Positions 8,887-17,485 of a stretch of DNA of 45,031 nucleotides are shown in pieces. Under the pieces are notes generated by a model. It was given only the letters and a program-made list of their open reading frames with translations. It made no database searches and was not told where the DNA came from. How positions within the stretch are numbered: the first letter of the stretch is position 1; each line of letters starts with the position of its first letter. This DNA comes from Desulfovibrio sp. OH1186_COT-070. GTDB taxonomy: Bacteria; Desulfobacterota; Desulfovibrionia; Desulfovibrionales; Desulfovibrionaceae. Made by a program: the position numbers and the translations under genes. Location: assembly GCF_003860215.1 (NCBI RefSeq), contig NZ_RQYH01000015.1, forward strand, positions 1-45,031. Direction: 5' to 3'.

Positions 8887-9966
8887 ATGAAACATGTCTT
8901 GCATATTTTCCGTCTGGCGGTGTTTTGTCTGACACTGGCGCTGTGCGTCCCGGCCCGCGCCGACGATGCGGCGGCTCTGGCCCAGATCCAGGCCGCGCTG
9001 GACAAGGCCGACTACGAACAGGCCGCGCGCCTTCTCAAACCCCTGACAGACAGCGGCAACGCCGAGGCCCTCTACGTCATGGGCCGTCTGATTCTGGAGG
9101 GCAAAGGGGTCAAGAAAAACGCCACGCGCGCTGCGGAATTTTTTCGCCTGGCAGCCGAAAAAGGCGATATCAGCGCCATGAATTCCTGGGGAACGGCTCT
9201 GGTTTCCGGCAGCGGCGTTCCGCGCAACTACCGCGAGGCCGCGCGCTGGTTCCGCAAGGCCGCCGAACAGGGGCTGGCCATGGCCCAGTACAATCTGGGC
9301 TATCTGTACGCCCAGGGGCGCGGTGTGACCAGGGACGAGAACGCCGCTGTGGACTGGTATACCCGTGCGGCCAACCAGGGCCTGGCTTCGGCCCAGTATT
9401 CGCTGGGCTGGATATACCTCAACAGCACCGGCGAAAACCAGAGCGACACCAAGGCAGCCCACTGGTTTGAAAAGGCGGCCGAACAGGACCACGCCAAGGC
9501 GCAGAACAACCTGGCCTTCATGTATGCGGAAGGCCGCGGCTATGCCCAGGATCCCGCCCGTGCCGTGCACTGGTACACGCGTGCCGCCGAGCAGGGCATG
9601 GCTTCGGCCCAGTACAATCTGGGCTTCATGTACGAGCAGGGGCGCGGCGTGGCGCAGGACTATACCCAGGCAGTGGACTGGTACCGCAAGGCTGCGGAAC
9701 AGAACGAGCCTGCGGCCCAGTACAGCCTTGGACTCATGTACGATCAGGGTACCGGCGTGCCCCGCAATCTTACCGAGGCCAACCGCTGGTACCACCTCGC
9801 GGCCAAAAACGGGGATCCTGACGCCAGGGATGTGGTGCGCAGCCAGAGCGGCAAGGCCAAAGCGCCTTCCGCCGCGCCGCCCAAGGATGCAAAGTCGGGC
9901 AAGGCCCCCAAAAAATCCCCTCCCCGAAAGAATACCGCACGCCAGACATCGCCCCCCAAACAATAG
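8887..9966 (+). CDS. Secreted Sel1-repeat protein
   Basis: The 359-residue protein starts with a clear signal peptide (MKHVLHIFRLAVFCLTLALC to PARA). Seven consecutive Sel1-like repeats of 36 residues follow from about residue 57 to 308, each built on a pattern such as AQYNLGYLYAQGRGV then A.DWY.KAAEQG. The last 45 residues are a Lys/Pro/Ser-rich tail. Sel1 repeats form alpha-solenoids that scaffold protein complexes. The start lies 2 bases after the transferase stop codon, so it is likely the third gene of the neuB operon. It may act in the periplasm as a scaffold for surface assembly, but no specific partner can be named. It converges on serS with a 15-base gap. Confidence 0.88.
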   Translation: MKHVLHIFRLAVFCLTLALCVPARADDAAALAQIQAALDKADYEQAARLLKPLTDSGNAEALYVMGRLILEGKGVKKNATRAAEFFRLAAEKGDISAMNSWGTALVSGSGVPRNYREAARWFRKAAEQGLAMAQYNLGYLYAQGRGVTRDENAAVDWYTRAANQGLASAQYSLGWIYLNSTGENQSDTKAAHWFEKAAEQDHAKAQNNLAFMYAEGRGYAQDPARAVHWYTRAAEQGMASAQYNLGFMYEQGRGVAQDYTQAVDWYRKAAEQNEPAAQYSLGLMYDQGTGVPRNLTEANRWYHLAAKNGDPDARDVVRSQSGKAKAPSAAPPKDAKSGKAPKKSPPRKNTARQTSPPKQ

Positions 9967-9981
9967 GGCATTGGCGCGGAG

Positions 9982-11256
9982 CTACGCCGGTTCGATGACC
10001 TCCAGCCCCCCCATATAGGGCGCCAGAACCTTGGGCAGCCGCACACTGCCGTCTTTCTGCTGAAAGTTTTCCAGAATGGCGGCCGTGGCGCGTCCCGTGG
10101 GCAGGCCGGAACCGTTGAGGGTATGAACCCAGACGGTCTTGCCGCCCTTTGGCCGGAAGCGGATATTGGCGCGGCGGGCCTGAAAATCCGTGCAGTTGGA
10201 ACAGGACGAAATTTCACGGTAGGTGTTCTGCGCGGGCATCCAGACTTCCACATCATGGGTTTTGGCCGCGCTGAAGCCCATATCGCCGGTGCACAGGGTG
10301 ATGACCCTGAAGGGAAGCTCCAGAAGTTCCAGCAGACGGCAGGCATGGTCCAGCATGAGATCCAACTGGTTGAAACTGTCGTCAGGATGGGCAAAGCGCA
10401 CCATTTCCACCTTGGTGAACTGGTGCATGCGGATCAGCCCCCGCGTATCCCTGCCCGCACTGCCCGCCTCGGAGCGGAAGCAGGGCGTGCTCGCGCAGTA
10501 GGCGCGGGGCAAATCGTCCTCTGCCAGCACCTCATCGGCATGCAGATTGGTCAGCGGCACTTCCGCAGTGGGGATCAGATAATATTCCCAGTCCCGCAGG
10601 CCAAAAAGATCTTCCTCGAATTTGGGCAGCTGGCCCGTGCCCGTCATGGACGCGCGGTTGACCATGTACGGCGGGCTGACTTCCACATATCCCCCGTGCC
10701 CGGTATGCTGGTCGAGAAAAAAATTGCTCAGCGCCCGTTCCAGACGCGCAGCCCAACCCAGGGAAAGGGCAAAGCGGCTGCCCGCAAGGCGGGCCGCACG
10801 CACAAAGTCCAGCCCGCCCAGCGCGGTGCCGATGTCGCCGTGCTCACGCGGCGCGAAATCAAAAACCGGTATGTGCCCCTTGCGGAAAATTTCCACATTC
10901 TCCTGCTCGTCACGCCCCACGGGCACCGACGCATGGGGCAGATTGGGCACACGCAGAAGCCATGTTTCCACCTCGGACCTGGCCTGGGCGGCCTGGGCAT
11001 CCAGCTCCTTGATGCGGTCCGAAAGCTGGCCCAGTTCTTCCAGCAGGGCTGCGGCGTCCCCACCAGCACGCTTTTGGGCCGCCACCTCGGCGGAAGCCGC
11101 ATTGCGGCGACTTTTGAGATTTTCCACTTCCGTGAGCAGGGCGCGACGACGCCCGTCCAGTTGCAGAAATTCCTCGACACTGAGGTCCGAACAACGCGCC
11201 TTCAGAGCTTTTTCCAGCACTTCCGGCTGCTTCTGCACCAGCTTGAGATCAATCAT
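9982..11256 (-). CDS. serS: Seryl-tRNA synthetase
   Basis: Charges tRNA-Ser with serine using ATP in the cytoplasm. The 424-residue protein has the N-terminal coiled-coil arm that grips tRNA-Ser (residues about 25-105, beginning [20 protein letters not shown]), then class II motif 2 as [20 protein letters not shown] and motif 3 as [19 protein letters not shown] near the end. Length matches the bacterial enzyme. The start at 11256, [12 protein letters not shown], follows GGGGGAAG by a good distance. It is transcribed away from the lipoprotein gene at 11520, with a 263-base shared upstream region. Confidence 0.98.
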   Translation of the reverse strand: MIDLKLVQKQPEVLEKALKARCSDLSVEEFLQLDGRRRALLTEVENLKSRRNAASAEVAAQKRAGGDAAALLEELGQLSDRIKELDAQAAQARSEVETWLLRVPNLPHASVPVGRDEQENVEIFRKGHIPVFDFAPREHGDIGTALGGLDFVRAARLAGSRFALSLGWAARLERALSNFFLDQHTGHGGYVEVSPPYMVNRASMTGTGQLPKFEEDLFGLRDWEYYLIPTAEVPLTNLHADEVLAEDDLPRAYCASTPCFRSEAGSAGRDTRGLIRMHQFTKVEMVRFAHPDDSFNQLDLMLDHACRLLELLELPFRVITLCTGDMGFSAAKTHDVEVWMPAQNTYREISSCSNCTDFQARRANIRFRPKGGKTVWVHTLNGSGLPTGRATAAILENFQQKDGSVRLPKVLAPYMGGLEVIEPA

Positions 11257-11519
11257 ACCACTTCCCCCAAGGCGTTTTGCCGCCACATATTCGCCGCATG
11301 GCTGTAGCACGCCGCGCTTTCGGCCGCAAGGCGGGCGCAGCTTCGCCAAACCTTTCGCCCCAAAGCCCTTCTCGCCCAAAAAGGCATATTTTCCGAACGG
11401 CGCAAAACAGCAAAAAACTCCCTGTCTTCCGGGACAAAGCGCGGCTTGCCAGAGATTTTTTTTCTGTATACAGATATAGGGACAAATCGTGAAATTCCCT
11501 GATATCGCGCGAGGGCATC

Positions 11520-12107
11520 ATGAAGCATTTCAAAATTTTTGTGCTGTTTGCCGTTCTGACCGTGCTCCCGGCAGCTTGCGGCCCGGGCAATACTGTCCGC
11601 CTTCTGCCCCTGCCGCGCCTTGAGAACACGGTGCTTCCCGCGCCCAACGCGCCCCATGTGACCGTGGTCGCCTTTGAAGACAAACGGCTGGATCAGAGCA
11701 ACATCGGCACGCGCCGCGACCGCAGCGCCTTTGTGACCAGCGACATTCCTTCCCAGTGGGTCAGCAAGGCGCTGGCCGACGAGCTTTCCCGGAACGGGCT
11801 CCAGGTTTCCTACGCGCTGGGCGTCGCCGAAGCGCGCAAGGGCAATCCCGACTATCTGGTCCTCGGGCAACTGACCGAAGCCGAACTGCGGGAAATTTCC
11901 GCCACGGAACTGACCTCCTCCCTGCGGGTCGACTTTTCCCTGTCCAACCGGCAGGCCCGCATTGTGCGTGAATCACTGCACGCCTCCCAGTCGCGCACCG
12001 GCCTGCCTTCCGGAAGCGCTGCCGACAACCTGATGCAGGATACTCTGCAAGACCTTGTCAAACCTGTGGCCCGCAAGATCATTCAGGCCATTGAGGGCAA
12101 AAAATAA
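11520..12107 (+). CDS. Putative lipoprotein of unknown function
   Basis: The 195-residue protein has a lipoprotein signal: a positively charged start MKHFKIF, a hydrophobic stretch and the lipobox LPAAC, giving a lipidated Cys at about residue 20. The mature part contains VTVVAFEDKR, a pattern seen in several outer-membrane lipoproteins such as YajG, and ends in helical sequence. I do not recognise a specific family with confidence. The start has GAGGG upstream. It heads a three-gene plus-strand group with the TPR protein and the 114-residue protein, and is divergent from serS. Confidence 0.8.
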   Translation: MKHFKIFVLFAVLTVLPAACGPGNTVRLLPLPRLENTVLPAPNAPHVTVVAFEDKRLDQSNIGTRRDRSAFVTSDIPSQWVSKALADELSRNGLQVSYALGVAEARKGNPDYLVLGQLTEAELREISATELTSSLRVDFSLSNRQARIVRESLHASQSRTGLPSGSAADNLMQDTLQDLVKPVARKIIQAIEGKK

Positions 12108-12110
12108 TTC

Positions 12111-13202
12111 ATGCGGATTCTGCACCGGCTCTTCACGGCTGCTCTGGCAGCCGTGCTGGCCGTGCTCACGGCAGGGCATGGGCCTTGGGCCGCTCCCCCT
12201 TCAGGAGAAGCGCCCCCTCTTCCCCCCCCGTTGCCCCTCGCCTCTCCGGCAAGCGCAACCGCGGCCTGCCCCGCTGCTGACCTGCCCCCGGAACAGGCGC
12301 GCATCTGCGCCGGTTCCGCAGCCCTGCTCGCAGCCCTGCGCACCGCAGCGCGCGCACTGCCCCCCAGCGCGGAAATTCGCATGAATCTGCCGGAAGAAGG
12401 CCAGCGCATGGCGCTGGCCGCGCAGTTGTATACCCCCCTTGTCCGCCACCAGGGAAAGGAATGCACGGTCACGCTTCTCGCGCGGCCCCATGCGCGCCAG
12501 ACACTGAGCGAAAATCTGCGCGCGCCCCAGTTGCTGGCCGCGCGCCTTCATCTCCTGCGGGCAACGGAAAAACTGCTGGCAGAAGCTGCCGCGCTCCCTC
12601 CGCCGGTGCCCGGCGGCATTTGGCTCCGGCTTGCAGCGCGTCCGCCGGGAACGCCGCGACAGCCCCCCGAAGAAAGCCTGGCCGACCATCTGGAAGCTCT
12701 GGGCCTGGCGCAGGACGCGCTCTGCCGCTCTGATATCGGCTGGCTGACCACCCCCGCCTTTCTGCCCGTTCTGGAGCAGGCCGTGCGCAAACTGACGGAC
12801 AATGCTCTCCTGTTTCTCCTTCTGGCCGAAGCCCAGTTGCAGCGCGACATGCCCCTGCAATGCGCAGCCTCCTGCACACAGGCCCTGCGCCTTGATCCGG
12901 CCATGAGCCGTGCCCGCTATATCCGCTCACTGGCGCACTGGCGCCTGCAACAGCCAGCTCTGGCCGAGCAGGACCTGACAGCATCGCTGGAAGATACCCT
13001 TCCGGACCTGGAAAAAGCCCGCCGCCTGCGGGCGCGCGGAGCCCTGCGCTTGCTGCGCCGCGCCGATGCCGAGATGTGCCGGGATTTTGCCGAAGCCTGC
13101 GCGCTTGGAGATTGTGAAGGCATGGTCCAGGCCCGCTCGCGGGGGCTTTGCCTGCCAAACAGTGAAAATACCCCGCGCAGAAGCATGGAGGAAAGGCCGT
13201 GA
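12111..13202 (+). CDS. Secreted TPR-like protein of unknown function
   Basis: The 363-residue product begins with a signal peptide (MRILHRLFTAALAAVLAVL to AAPP) and a Pro/Ala-rich segment. The C-terminal half, from about residue 220, has helix pairs typical of tetratricopeptide repeats, including LLFLLLAEAQLQRDMPLQC, ALRLDPAMSRARYIRSLAHW and ALAEQDLTASLED. Such solenoids mediate protein contacts, here in the periplasm. Several Cys are spread through the protein. The gene starts 3 bases after the lipoprotein gene and its stop overlaps the next start as GTGA, so the three genes probably form one operon. No enzyme motif is seen. Confidence 0.75.
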   Translation: MRILHRLFTAALAAVLAVLTAGHGPWAAPPSGEAPPLPPPLPLASPASATAACPAADLPPEQARICAGSAALLAALRTAARALPPSAEIRMNLPEEGQRMALAAQLYTPLVRHQGKECTVTLLARPHARQTLSENLRAPQLLAARLHLLRATEKLLAEAAALPPPVPGGIWLRLAARPPGTPRQPPEESLADHLEALGLAQDALCRSDIGWLTTPAFLPVLEQAVRKLTDNALLFLLLAEAQLQRDMPLQCAASCTQALRLDPAMSRARYIRSLAHWRLQQPALAEQDLTASLEDTLPDLEKARRLRARGALRLLRRADAEMCRDFAEACALGDCEGMVQARSRGLCLPNSENTPRRSMEERP

Positions 13203-13543
13203 GCCGCACCCCTCTTTTCAAGGTTTACGGCCACATCCATCCGGTGGACGTTGCGCTGTATGCGGGGCTGGAGCGCATCTGCTCCTCGGCCCTGCCGGAT
13301 ACGGAAGATATTCCCGTGCTGGAAAAAGACGGGGATATGGCCCGCATTTCCTTTGAAGGCACATATTTCCCCGATGCGGAAGCCCTGGATTTTCTCTCGG
13401 CCCGTCTCGGGCCGCTCCATCAGGGCAAGCTGGATATTCTGGATATGGACGGCTGGCGCATGACGCGCCATGTCTTCCGCGACGGGAGCATCCAGAGCCG
13501 GACCGTGCCGCTGAACCACGTTCTGGCGCATTCCGGCTTGTGA
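13199..13543 (+). CDS. Conserved-looking protein of unknown function
   Basis: I do not recognise this 114-residue protein. It starts with GTG, which overlaps the previous stop as GTGA, and has GGAGGAAAGG just upstream, so it is well supported as translated. No signal peptide or membrane segment is present, so it is probably cytoplasmic. The composition is ordinary, with an acidic middle and the segments YGHIHPVDVALYAGLERICSS and ILDMDGWRMTRHVFRDGS. It converges with apbE, leaving only 43 bases between the two stops. Confidence 0.75.
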   Translation: MSRTPLFKVYGHIHPVDVALYAGLERICSSALPDTEDIPVLEKDGDMARISFEGTYFPDAEALDFLSARLGPLHQGKLDILDMDGWRMTRHVFRDGSIQSRTVPLNHVLAHSGL

Positions 13544-13586
13544 CCGGGTTTTGCCGAAGAAGGGGCAAAGCCGCGCCCGAAAAGAT

Positions 13587-14591
13587 TCAGCCCCGGGGCC
13601 AGTTCCGGGAAGCCAGCGTCAGGCCGTCGTGCCGCACAAGAAGGCATGCGCAGCCGGGTTGCGCGTCCGCCAGGGCCAGGGCCGCAACGGGCGGCATGAC
13701 AGACAGGGCCGTGGCCAGCGCGTCCGCAGTGGCGCAATCGGGTGCAAGCACTGTGGCGCGCGCCTGCGCGGCCTCGCCGCCCGTGGCCGGGTTGACCAGC
13801 CGTCCGGAAGCGCGGGGCGCTCCTGCGCGGGAAATGCCCGACGTTGCCACAGCGCCGCCTTCGGCCAGCGACAGCACATGCAGCCGCCTGCCGTGGCGGT
13901 GCGGATCTTCCACTCCGATGCGCCAGGGCTGTTTGTCCTGCCTGCGGCCCCGGACCACAATGTCCCCGCCGGCATCAATGCAATGGTCGGGGCAGCCCGC
14001 CGCCGTCAGTTCCCGTGACATGGCATCGGCAATGTGCCCCTTGGCGATGCCGTCCAGAGTGAGGGCCATGCCCGACCGCCGCAGCAGGATCCCGCCGCCG
14101 GAAAAATCCACGTGCTCCATGCCCACCAGCGGCAGAGACCGGCGCACCAGTTCGGGCTGTCCGCTTTCCGCCGCCCGCACCAGAGGCAGAACCGTGGGGT
14201 CAAAAGCTCCGGACGTCACGCGGTGCATGTGCCGGGCTTTTTCCAGCACAGCGGCCATCGCCGGAGGCACATCGCCCAGACGGCCCTGCCGGTTGAGCTC
14301 CGCCAGCCGCGCATTGCCGTCAAAACGCGTCAGCACGCCTTCCAGCCCGCGCCCCACGGCAAAGGCGCGCTCCACCGCCTCGCTCCCCGTCCGGCGGTCA
14401 GTACCGGCCACGATAATGCTGACCACTGTTCCCATGAACAGGGCAGTTCTGGTCAGGCTGCGCTCCTGCTCCATCTCCCCGGCCGGGGCCGCCGCTGCGG
14501 AAAGAACGGACAATACCGGCCCCGCGCCCAGCAGTCCTCCTCCGGCCAGCAGGCTTTTCAGAAAAAAACGACGGTTGCAGCTTTTTGCCAT
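13587..14591 (-). CDS. apbE: FAD:protein FMN transferase ApbE
   Basis: ApbE transfers FMN from FAD onto a Thr of target proteins, here most likely RnfG and RnfD encoded upstream in the same operon. The 334-residue protein has a twin-arginine-like export signal (NRRFFLK then a hydrophobic stretch ending near AAAAPAG), so it should act outside the inner membrane, where the flavinylated domain of RnfG lies. Family motifs seen include FMGTVVSIIV, SGAFDPTVLPLV, LDGIAKGHIAD and DAGGDIVVRG, and VATSGISRA with NPATGGE near the end. The start has GGAGGGACC upstream. It lies 18 bases after rnfB as the last gene of the operon. Confidence 0.93.
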   Translation of the reverse strand: MAKSCNRRFFLKSLLAGGGLLGAGPVLSVLSAAAAPAGEMEQERSLTRTALFMGTVVSIIVAGTDRRTGSEAVERAFAVGRGLEGVLTRFDGNARLAELNRQGRLGDVPPAMAAVLEKARHMHRVTSGAFDPTVLPLVRAAESGQPELVRRSLPLVGMEHVDFSGGGILLRRSGMALTLDGIAKGHIADAMSRELTAAGCPDHCIDAGGDIVVRGRRQDKQPWRIGVEDPHRHGRRLHVLSLAEGGAVATSGISRAGAPRASGRLVNPATGGEAAQARATVLAPDCATADALATALSVMPPVAALALADAQPGCACLLVRHDGLTLASRNWPRG

Positions 14592-14609
14592 GGTCCCTCC
14601 ATCCCGGCT

Positions 14610-15494
14610 TCAACGGCCAGCCACTGCTTCTTCCGGATACGCGGCATCGGCCGGAATATGGCCCGAACAGTGCTCGCACAGCATGTCCGCCCCTGTTTTG
14701 CGGCGGAAAATATCTCTGCCGCAGGAAGCCACGCAGGCAAAAGCGCACTCCTCGCCGTAAGAGAGGCACAGCTTGTGGTCAATGACAATGCGGTCATCCT
14801 CAAGGCTCACCGCCTTGGCCGGGCAGGCCTTGATGCAGCGCAGGCATTTGATGCAGCCCACCTTGCAGACATCGCTGACAGCACGCAGCTTGTCTCTGGT
14901 ATTGCAGATCACCCCCACCCGCGCCCGCAGGGGGGCCAGTTGCAGCACCCCGCGCGGACAGACAGACACACAGGTTCCGCAGCCCGTACAGCGCGTTGTG
15001 TCCACCACCACAAGCCCTTCTTCCAGATGCATGGCGTCAAAAGGGCATACCTGAACACAGTCGCCGTATCCCAGACAGGAAAACGCGCAGGAGTCCGTGC
15101 CTCCACGCATGCTCGAAACCGCTGCGCAGGAAGGCATGCCCTGATAGTCGTAGCGCAGCCCCACCTGGCCGCCCAGCTTGTCGCAACGGCGCAGGGCAAA
15201 CAGGGGTTCGGCATCGGCAACGGTTTTCCCCGTCAACTCCCCCACGGCAATGCTGATCGCCGCCCCGCCCGCACAGCATTTGTTGGCAGGGATGTCGGGA
15301 TCGTTGACCACAGCGACAGCGTATCCCTCGCACCCGGCAAAACCGCAGCCGCCGCAGTTGGCACCGGGCAGGGCATCCAGCACGGCCTCCACGCGCGGAT
15401 CCTCCCTGACGTAAAAAACGCGGGAAGCCACGGCCAGCACGACAGAAGCCGACAGACCCAGGGCGAACAACGTCAAAATGGATACAGAAACCAT
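14610..15494 (-). CDS. rnfB: Rnf complex iron-sulfur subunit RnfB
   Basis: RnfB passes electrons between ferredoxin and the membrane part of the Rnf complex, a ferredoxin:NAD oxidoreductase that pumps Na+ or H+. The 294-residue protein has an N-terminal membrane helix (residues about 4-24), the cluster motif NCGGCGFAGCEGYA, then several ferredoxin-like motifs: CLGYGDCVQVCPFDAM, CTGCGTCVSVCPRG, CIKCLRCIKACPAK, and CLSYGEECAFACVASC. The start at 15494 follows AAGGACGG and puts the helix first. It is 99 bases downstream of rnfA, the longest gap inside the operon, and ahead of apbE. Confidence 0.95.
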   Translation of the reverse strand: MVSVSILTLFALGLSASVVLAVASRVFYVREDPRVEAVLDALPGANCGGCGFAGCEGYAVAVVNDPDIPANKCCAGGAAISIAVGELTGKTVADAEPLFALRRCDKLGGQVGLRYDYQGMPSCAAVSSMRGGTDSCAFSCLGYGDCVQVCPFDAMHLEEGLVVVDTTRCTGCGTCVSVCPRGVLQLAPLRARVGVICNTRDKLRAVSDVCKVGCIKCLRCIKACPAKAVSLEDDRIVIDHKLCLSYGEECAFACVASCGRDIFRRKTGADMLCEHCSGHIPADAAYPEEAVAGR

Positions 15495-15593
15495 AGTACC
15501 GTCCTTGCCGAAAACAGTCCCGCACGCCAGGGGCTGCCCCGTCACTCCGTCCGCAGCAGGGGAGGCCCTCCCTTGCGCGGCCCGGCAGAAGGG

Positions 15594-16166
15594 CTATCCC
15601 ATGCCCTTGAACCCCATGAACGCCAGAGACATGAGCCCCGCCATGACCAGAGCCAGCGGAGTCCCCGCCATGGCCTTGGGCAACCGGCAGGTGTCCAGCC
15701 TTTCCCGTATGCCGGCCATGAGCAGCAGGGCCAGGGTGAATCCCAGACCATAGGCCAGCCCCCAGAGCATGCCCTCTCCCAGACCATAACCTTCGCGCTG
15801 CACAAGGATGGCCACGCCCATGACGGCGCAGTTGGTGGTGATCAGGGGCAGAAAAATGCCCAGAGCCGCATACAAAGGCGGCATGACCTTTTTCAGAAAC
15901 ATTTCCACAAATTGCACAAGAGCCGCAATAACAACAATAAAGACAATCGTTTGCAGATAGGAAAGATCAAAAGGATCCAGAACGTGTTTCTGCATCAGCC
16001 AGGTGCACAGCGTGGCCGCCATGGTGACAAATATCACGGCACCGCCCATGCCCAGGGCCACTCCCCGCTCACGGGAGCAACCCACATACGGGCAGTTGCC
16101 CAGATACTGGGCCAGCACGATATTGTTCACAAAAATGGCGGAAACAAAAATGGCGAGAACGTCCAT
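15594..16166 (-). CDS. rnfA: Rnf complex membrane subunit RnfA
   Basis: This 190-residue integral membrane protein has six predicted helices and the RnfA/NqrE pattern: FVNNIVLAQYLGNCPYVGCS near the start and PLITTNCAVMGVAIL in the middle, both with conserved Cys that in this family bind an iron-sulfur cluster between RnfA and RnfE. It forms part of the ion-translocating core. AAGGAAAAGG precedes the ATG. It lies 42 bases after rnfE. Confidence 0.96.
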   Translation of the reverse strand: MDVLAIFVSAIFVNNIVLAQYLGNCPYVGCSRERGVALGMGGAVIFVTMAATLCTWLMQKHVLDPFDLSYLQTIVFIVVIAALVQFVEMFLKKVMPPLYAALGIFLPLITTNCAVMGVAILVQREGYGLGEGMLWGLAYGLGFTLALLLMAGIRERLDTCRLPKAMAGTPLALVMAGLMSLAFMGFKGMG

Positions 16167-16208
16167 GCCTTTTCCTTGCCGTATCGGCGGCTTGCCCTGC
16201 CGGGCCTG

Positions 16209-16889
16209 CTAACCCTCTTTCCCGTCCTGCCGGATGACCATGCATGCCCCGCAGGCACCGCACTGCACGGGCGCTTCTGCCTTTTTTCCCTGCCGTGCCG
16301 CCTGCCGGACATTGATCACGTTCATGACCGCAAGAATAAGCCCCAGGCAGATGAATGCTCCCGGCGCCTGCACCATGATGCGCAGCGGCTCGAAATTGCT
16401 GCCCATGATCTGGTACCCGAAGCAGGTTCCGTTGCCCAGAATCTCGCGCAACGCGCCCAGAAAGGTCAGCGAAAGGGCAAAGCCCATGCCGATGCCCAGG
16501 CCGTCGGCAATGGAAGCGGCCACTCCGTTTTTGGCGGCAAAGGCTTCGGCCCGCCCCAGAATGATGCAGTTGACCACAATCAGCGGCACAAAGATGCCCA
16601 GCCGCTGGTACAGTTCATAGGTATAGGCCTGCATGAGCAGTTCCACGGCAACCACCAGCGAGGCCGCGATGACGATGAAGCAGGCGATGCGCACTGTCTT
16701 GGGAATCACCGTGCGCACCATGGAGATGAGCATATTGGAGAGCACCAGCACAAAAATCACGGCCACTCCCATGCCCAGGCCATTGTCCGCCGAGTTGGTG
16801 ACGGCCAGCGTGGGGCACAGGCCGAGCAACAGCCGGAAAGGCGGCAGTTCCTTCCACAGTCCCTTGGTGAATTCGGCCATGATGCTCAT
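16209..16889 (-). CDS. rnfE: Rnf complex membrane subunit RnfE with cysteine tail
   Basis: The 226-residue protein is the RnfE/NqrD partner of RnfA: six helices, the segment LGLCPTLAVTNSADNGLGMG near the start and IFVPLIVVNCIILGRAEAF in the middle, with family Cys. A distinctive feature is its hydrophilic tail with three Cys as CGACGAC (C210, C213, C216), which could bind an iron-sulfur cluster or zinc. The ATG overlaps the rnfG stop as ATGA, and GGAGG lies seven bases upstream, favouring 16889 over a second Met three codons later. Confidence 0.95.
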   Translation of the reverse strand: MSIMAEFTKGLWKELPPFRLLLGLCPTLAVTNSADNGLGMGVAVIFVLVLSNMLISMVRTVIPKTVRIACFIVIAASLVVAVELLMQAYTYELYQRLGIFVPLIVVNCIILGRAEAFAAKNGVAASIADGLGIGMGFALSLTFLGALREILGNGTCFGYQIMGSNFEPLRIMVQAPGAFICLGLILAVMNVINVRQAARQGKKAEAPVQCGACGACMVIRQDGKEG

Positions 16890-17485
16890 TGTTTGCCTCC
16901 GGAAGCGGCCTTCCCCCAGGCCGCCAGAATCTCCGCCTTGAGCGCCGCATAGTGCCCGGCCGCCCTGTTCACCGCCTCCACGGCTCCCTGCGACGAAATG
17001 GTCGCCCCGGAAACAGCGTCCACCGCGCCGCCGCTGTCCTTGAGCCCCACAGGGAGCTTCTGCGCGGGAAATTGCGCGGTAAAGCCCGGCTCCGCAATGC
17101 GCATGCCGAGCCCCGGAGTTTCCTTGAGCGTGGTGACGCCGATGCCCGCCAGGCTGTCGTCAGCAATATTGAATCCCACCATGACGCCGATGGGGCCGCC
17201 GTAGCCCTTGCCTGCGGCTTCCAGCGCCACAGCGGCCAGTTCCCCCCCGCGCATCACGGGAAAAACCGTTGTTTTGCCGCCGTCAGGCAGGCCGAAAACC
17301 CGCCTGTCGGCAATGGGCTCATTGTCCGCGTCAGGGAAAACGCCCTCCAGCGCGGGCCCCTGCACATAGGTCAGCACCTGCTCGTCAATGCCGGACGCCG
17401 TGACCATTTTCAGATAGGACAGGGCAAATCCCGAAAGCCCGCACAACACCGAAAGCACCACGACCATGCGCGCCACGTCTTTCAC
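16886..17485 (-). CDS. rnfG: Rnf complex flavoprotein subunit RnfG
   Basis: RnfG carries a covalent FMN on the outer side of the membrane and relays electrons within the complex. The 199-residue protein has one N-terminal helix (residues about 7-26), an FMN-binding domain with GYGGPIGVMVGFN, TLKETPGLGMRI and the flavinylation motif DAVSGATISS (residues 156-165), where the Thr of SGAT is the expected FMN site. Start is GTG, overlapping the rnfD stop as GTGA. ApbE, the modifying enzyme, is encoded in the same operon. Confidence 0.95.
   Translation of the reverse strand: MKDVARMVVVLSVLCGLSGFALSYLKMVTASGIDEQVLTYVQGPALEGVFPDADNEPIADRRVFGLPDGGKTTVFPVMRGGELAAVALEAAGKGYGGPIGVMVGFNIADDSLAGIGVTTLKETPGLGMRIAEPGFTAQFPAQKLPVGLKDSGGAVDAVSGATISSQGAVEAVNRAAGHYAALKAEILAAWGKAASGGKQ

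Noticed and set aside
6335..8935. Long minus-strand open frame of over 800 codons opposite neuB and the transferase gene
   Set aside because: No ribosome site, no family pattern, and composition typical of the antisense of GC-rich genes.
11464..11473. Palindrome CTGTATACAG considered as a LexA box before the lipoprotein gene
   Set aside because: Spacing between half-sites is four bases, not eight as in the SOS box; kept as chance palindrome near a possible promoter.
14034..16952. Long plus-strand open frame opposite apbE, rnfB, rnfA and rnfE
   Set aside because: Antisense to well-supported rnf genes; residues are His/Gln/Arg-rich without domain signatures.
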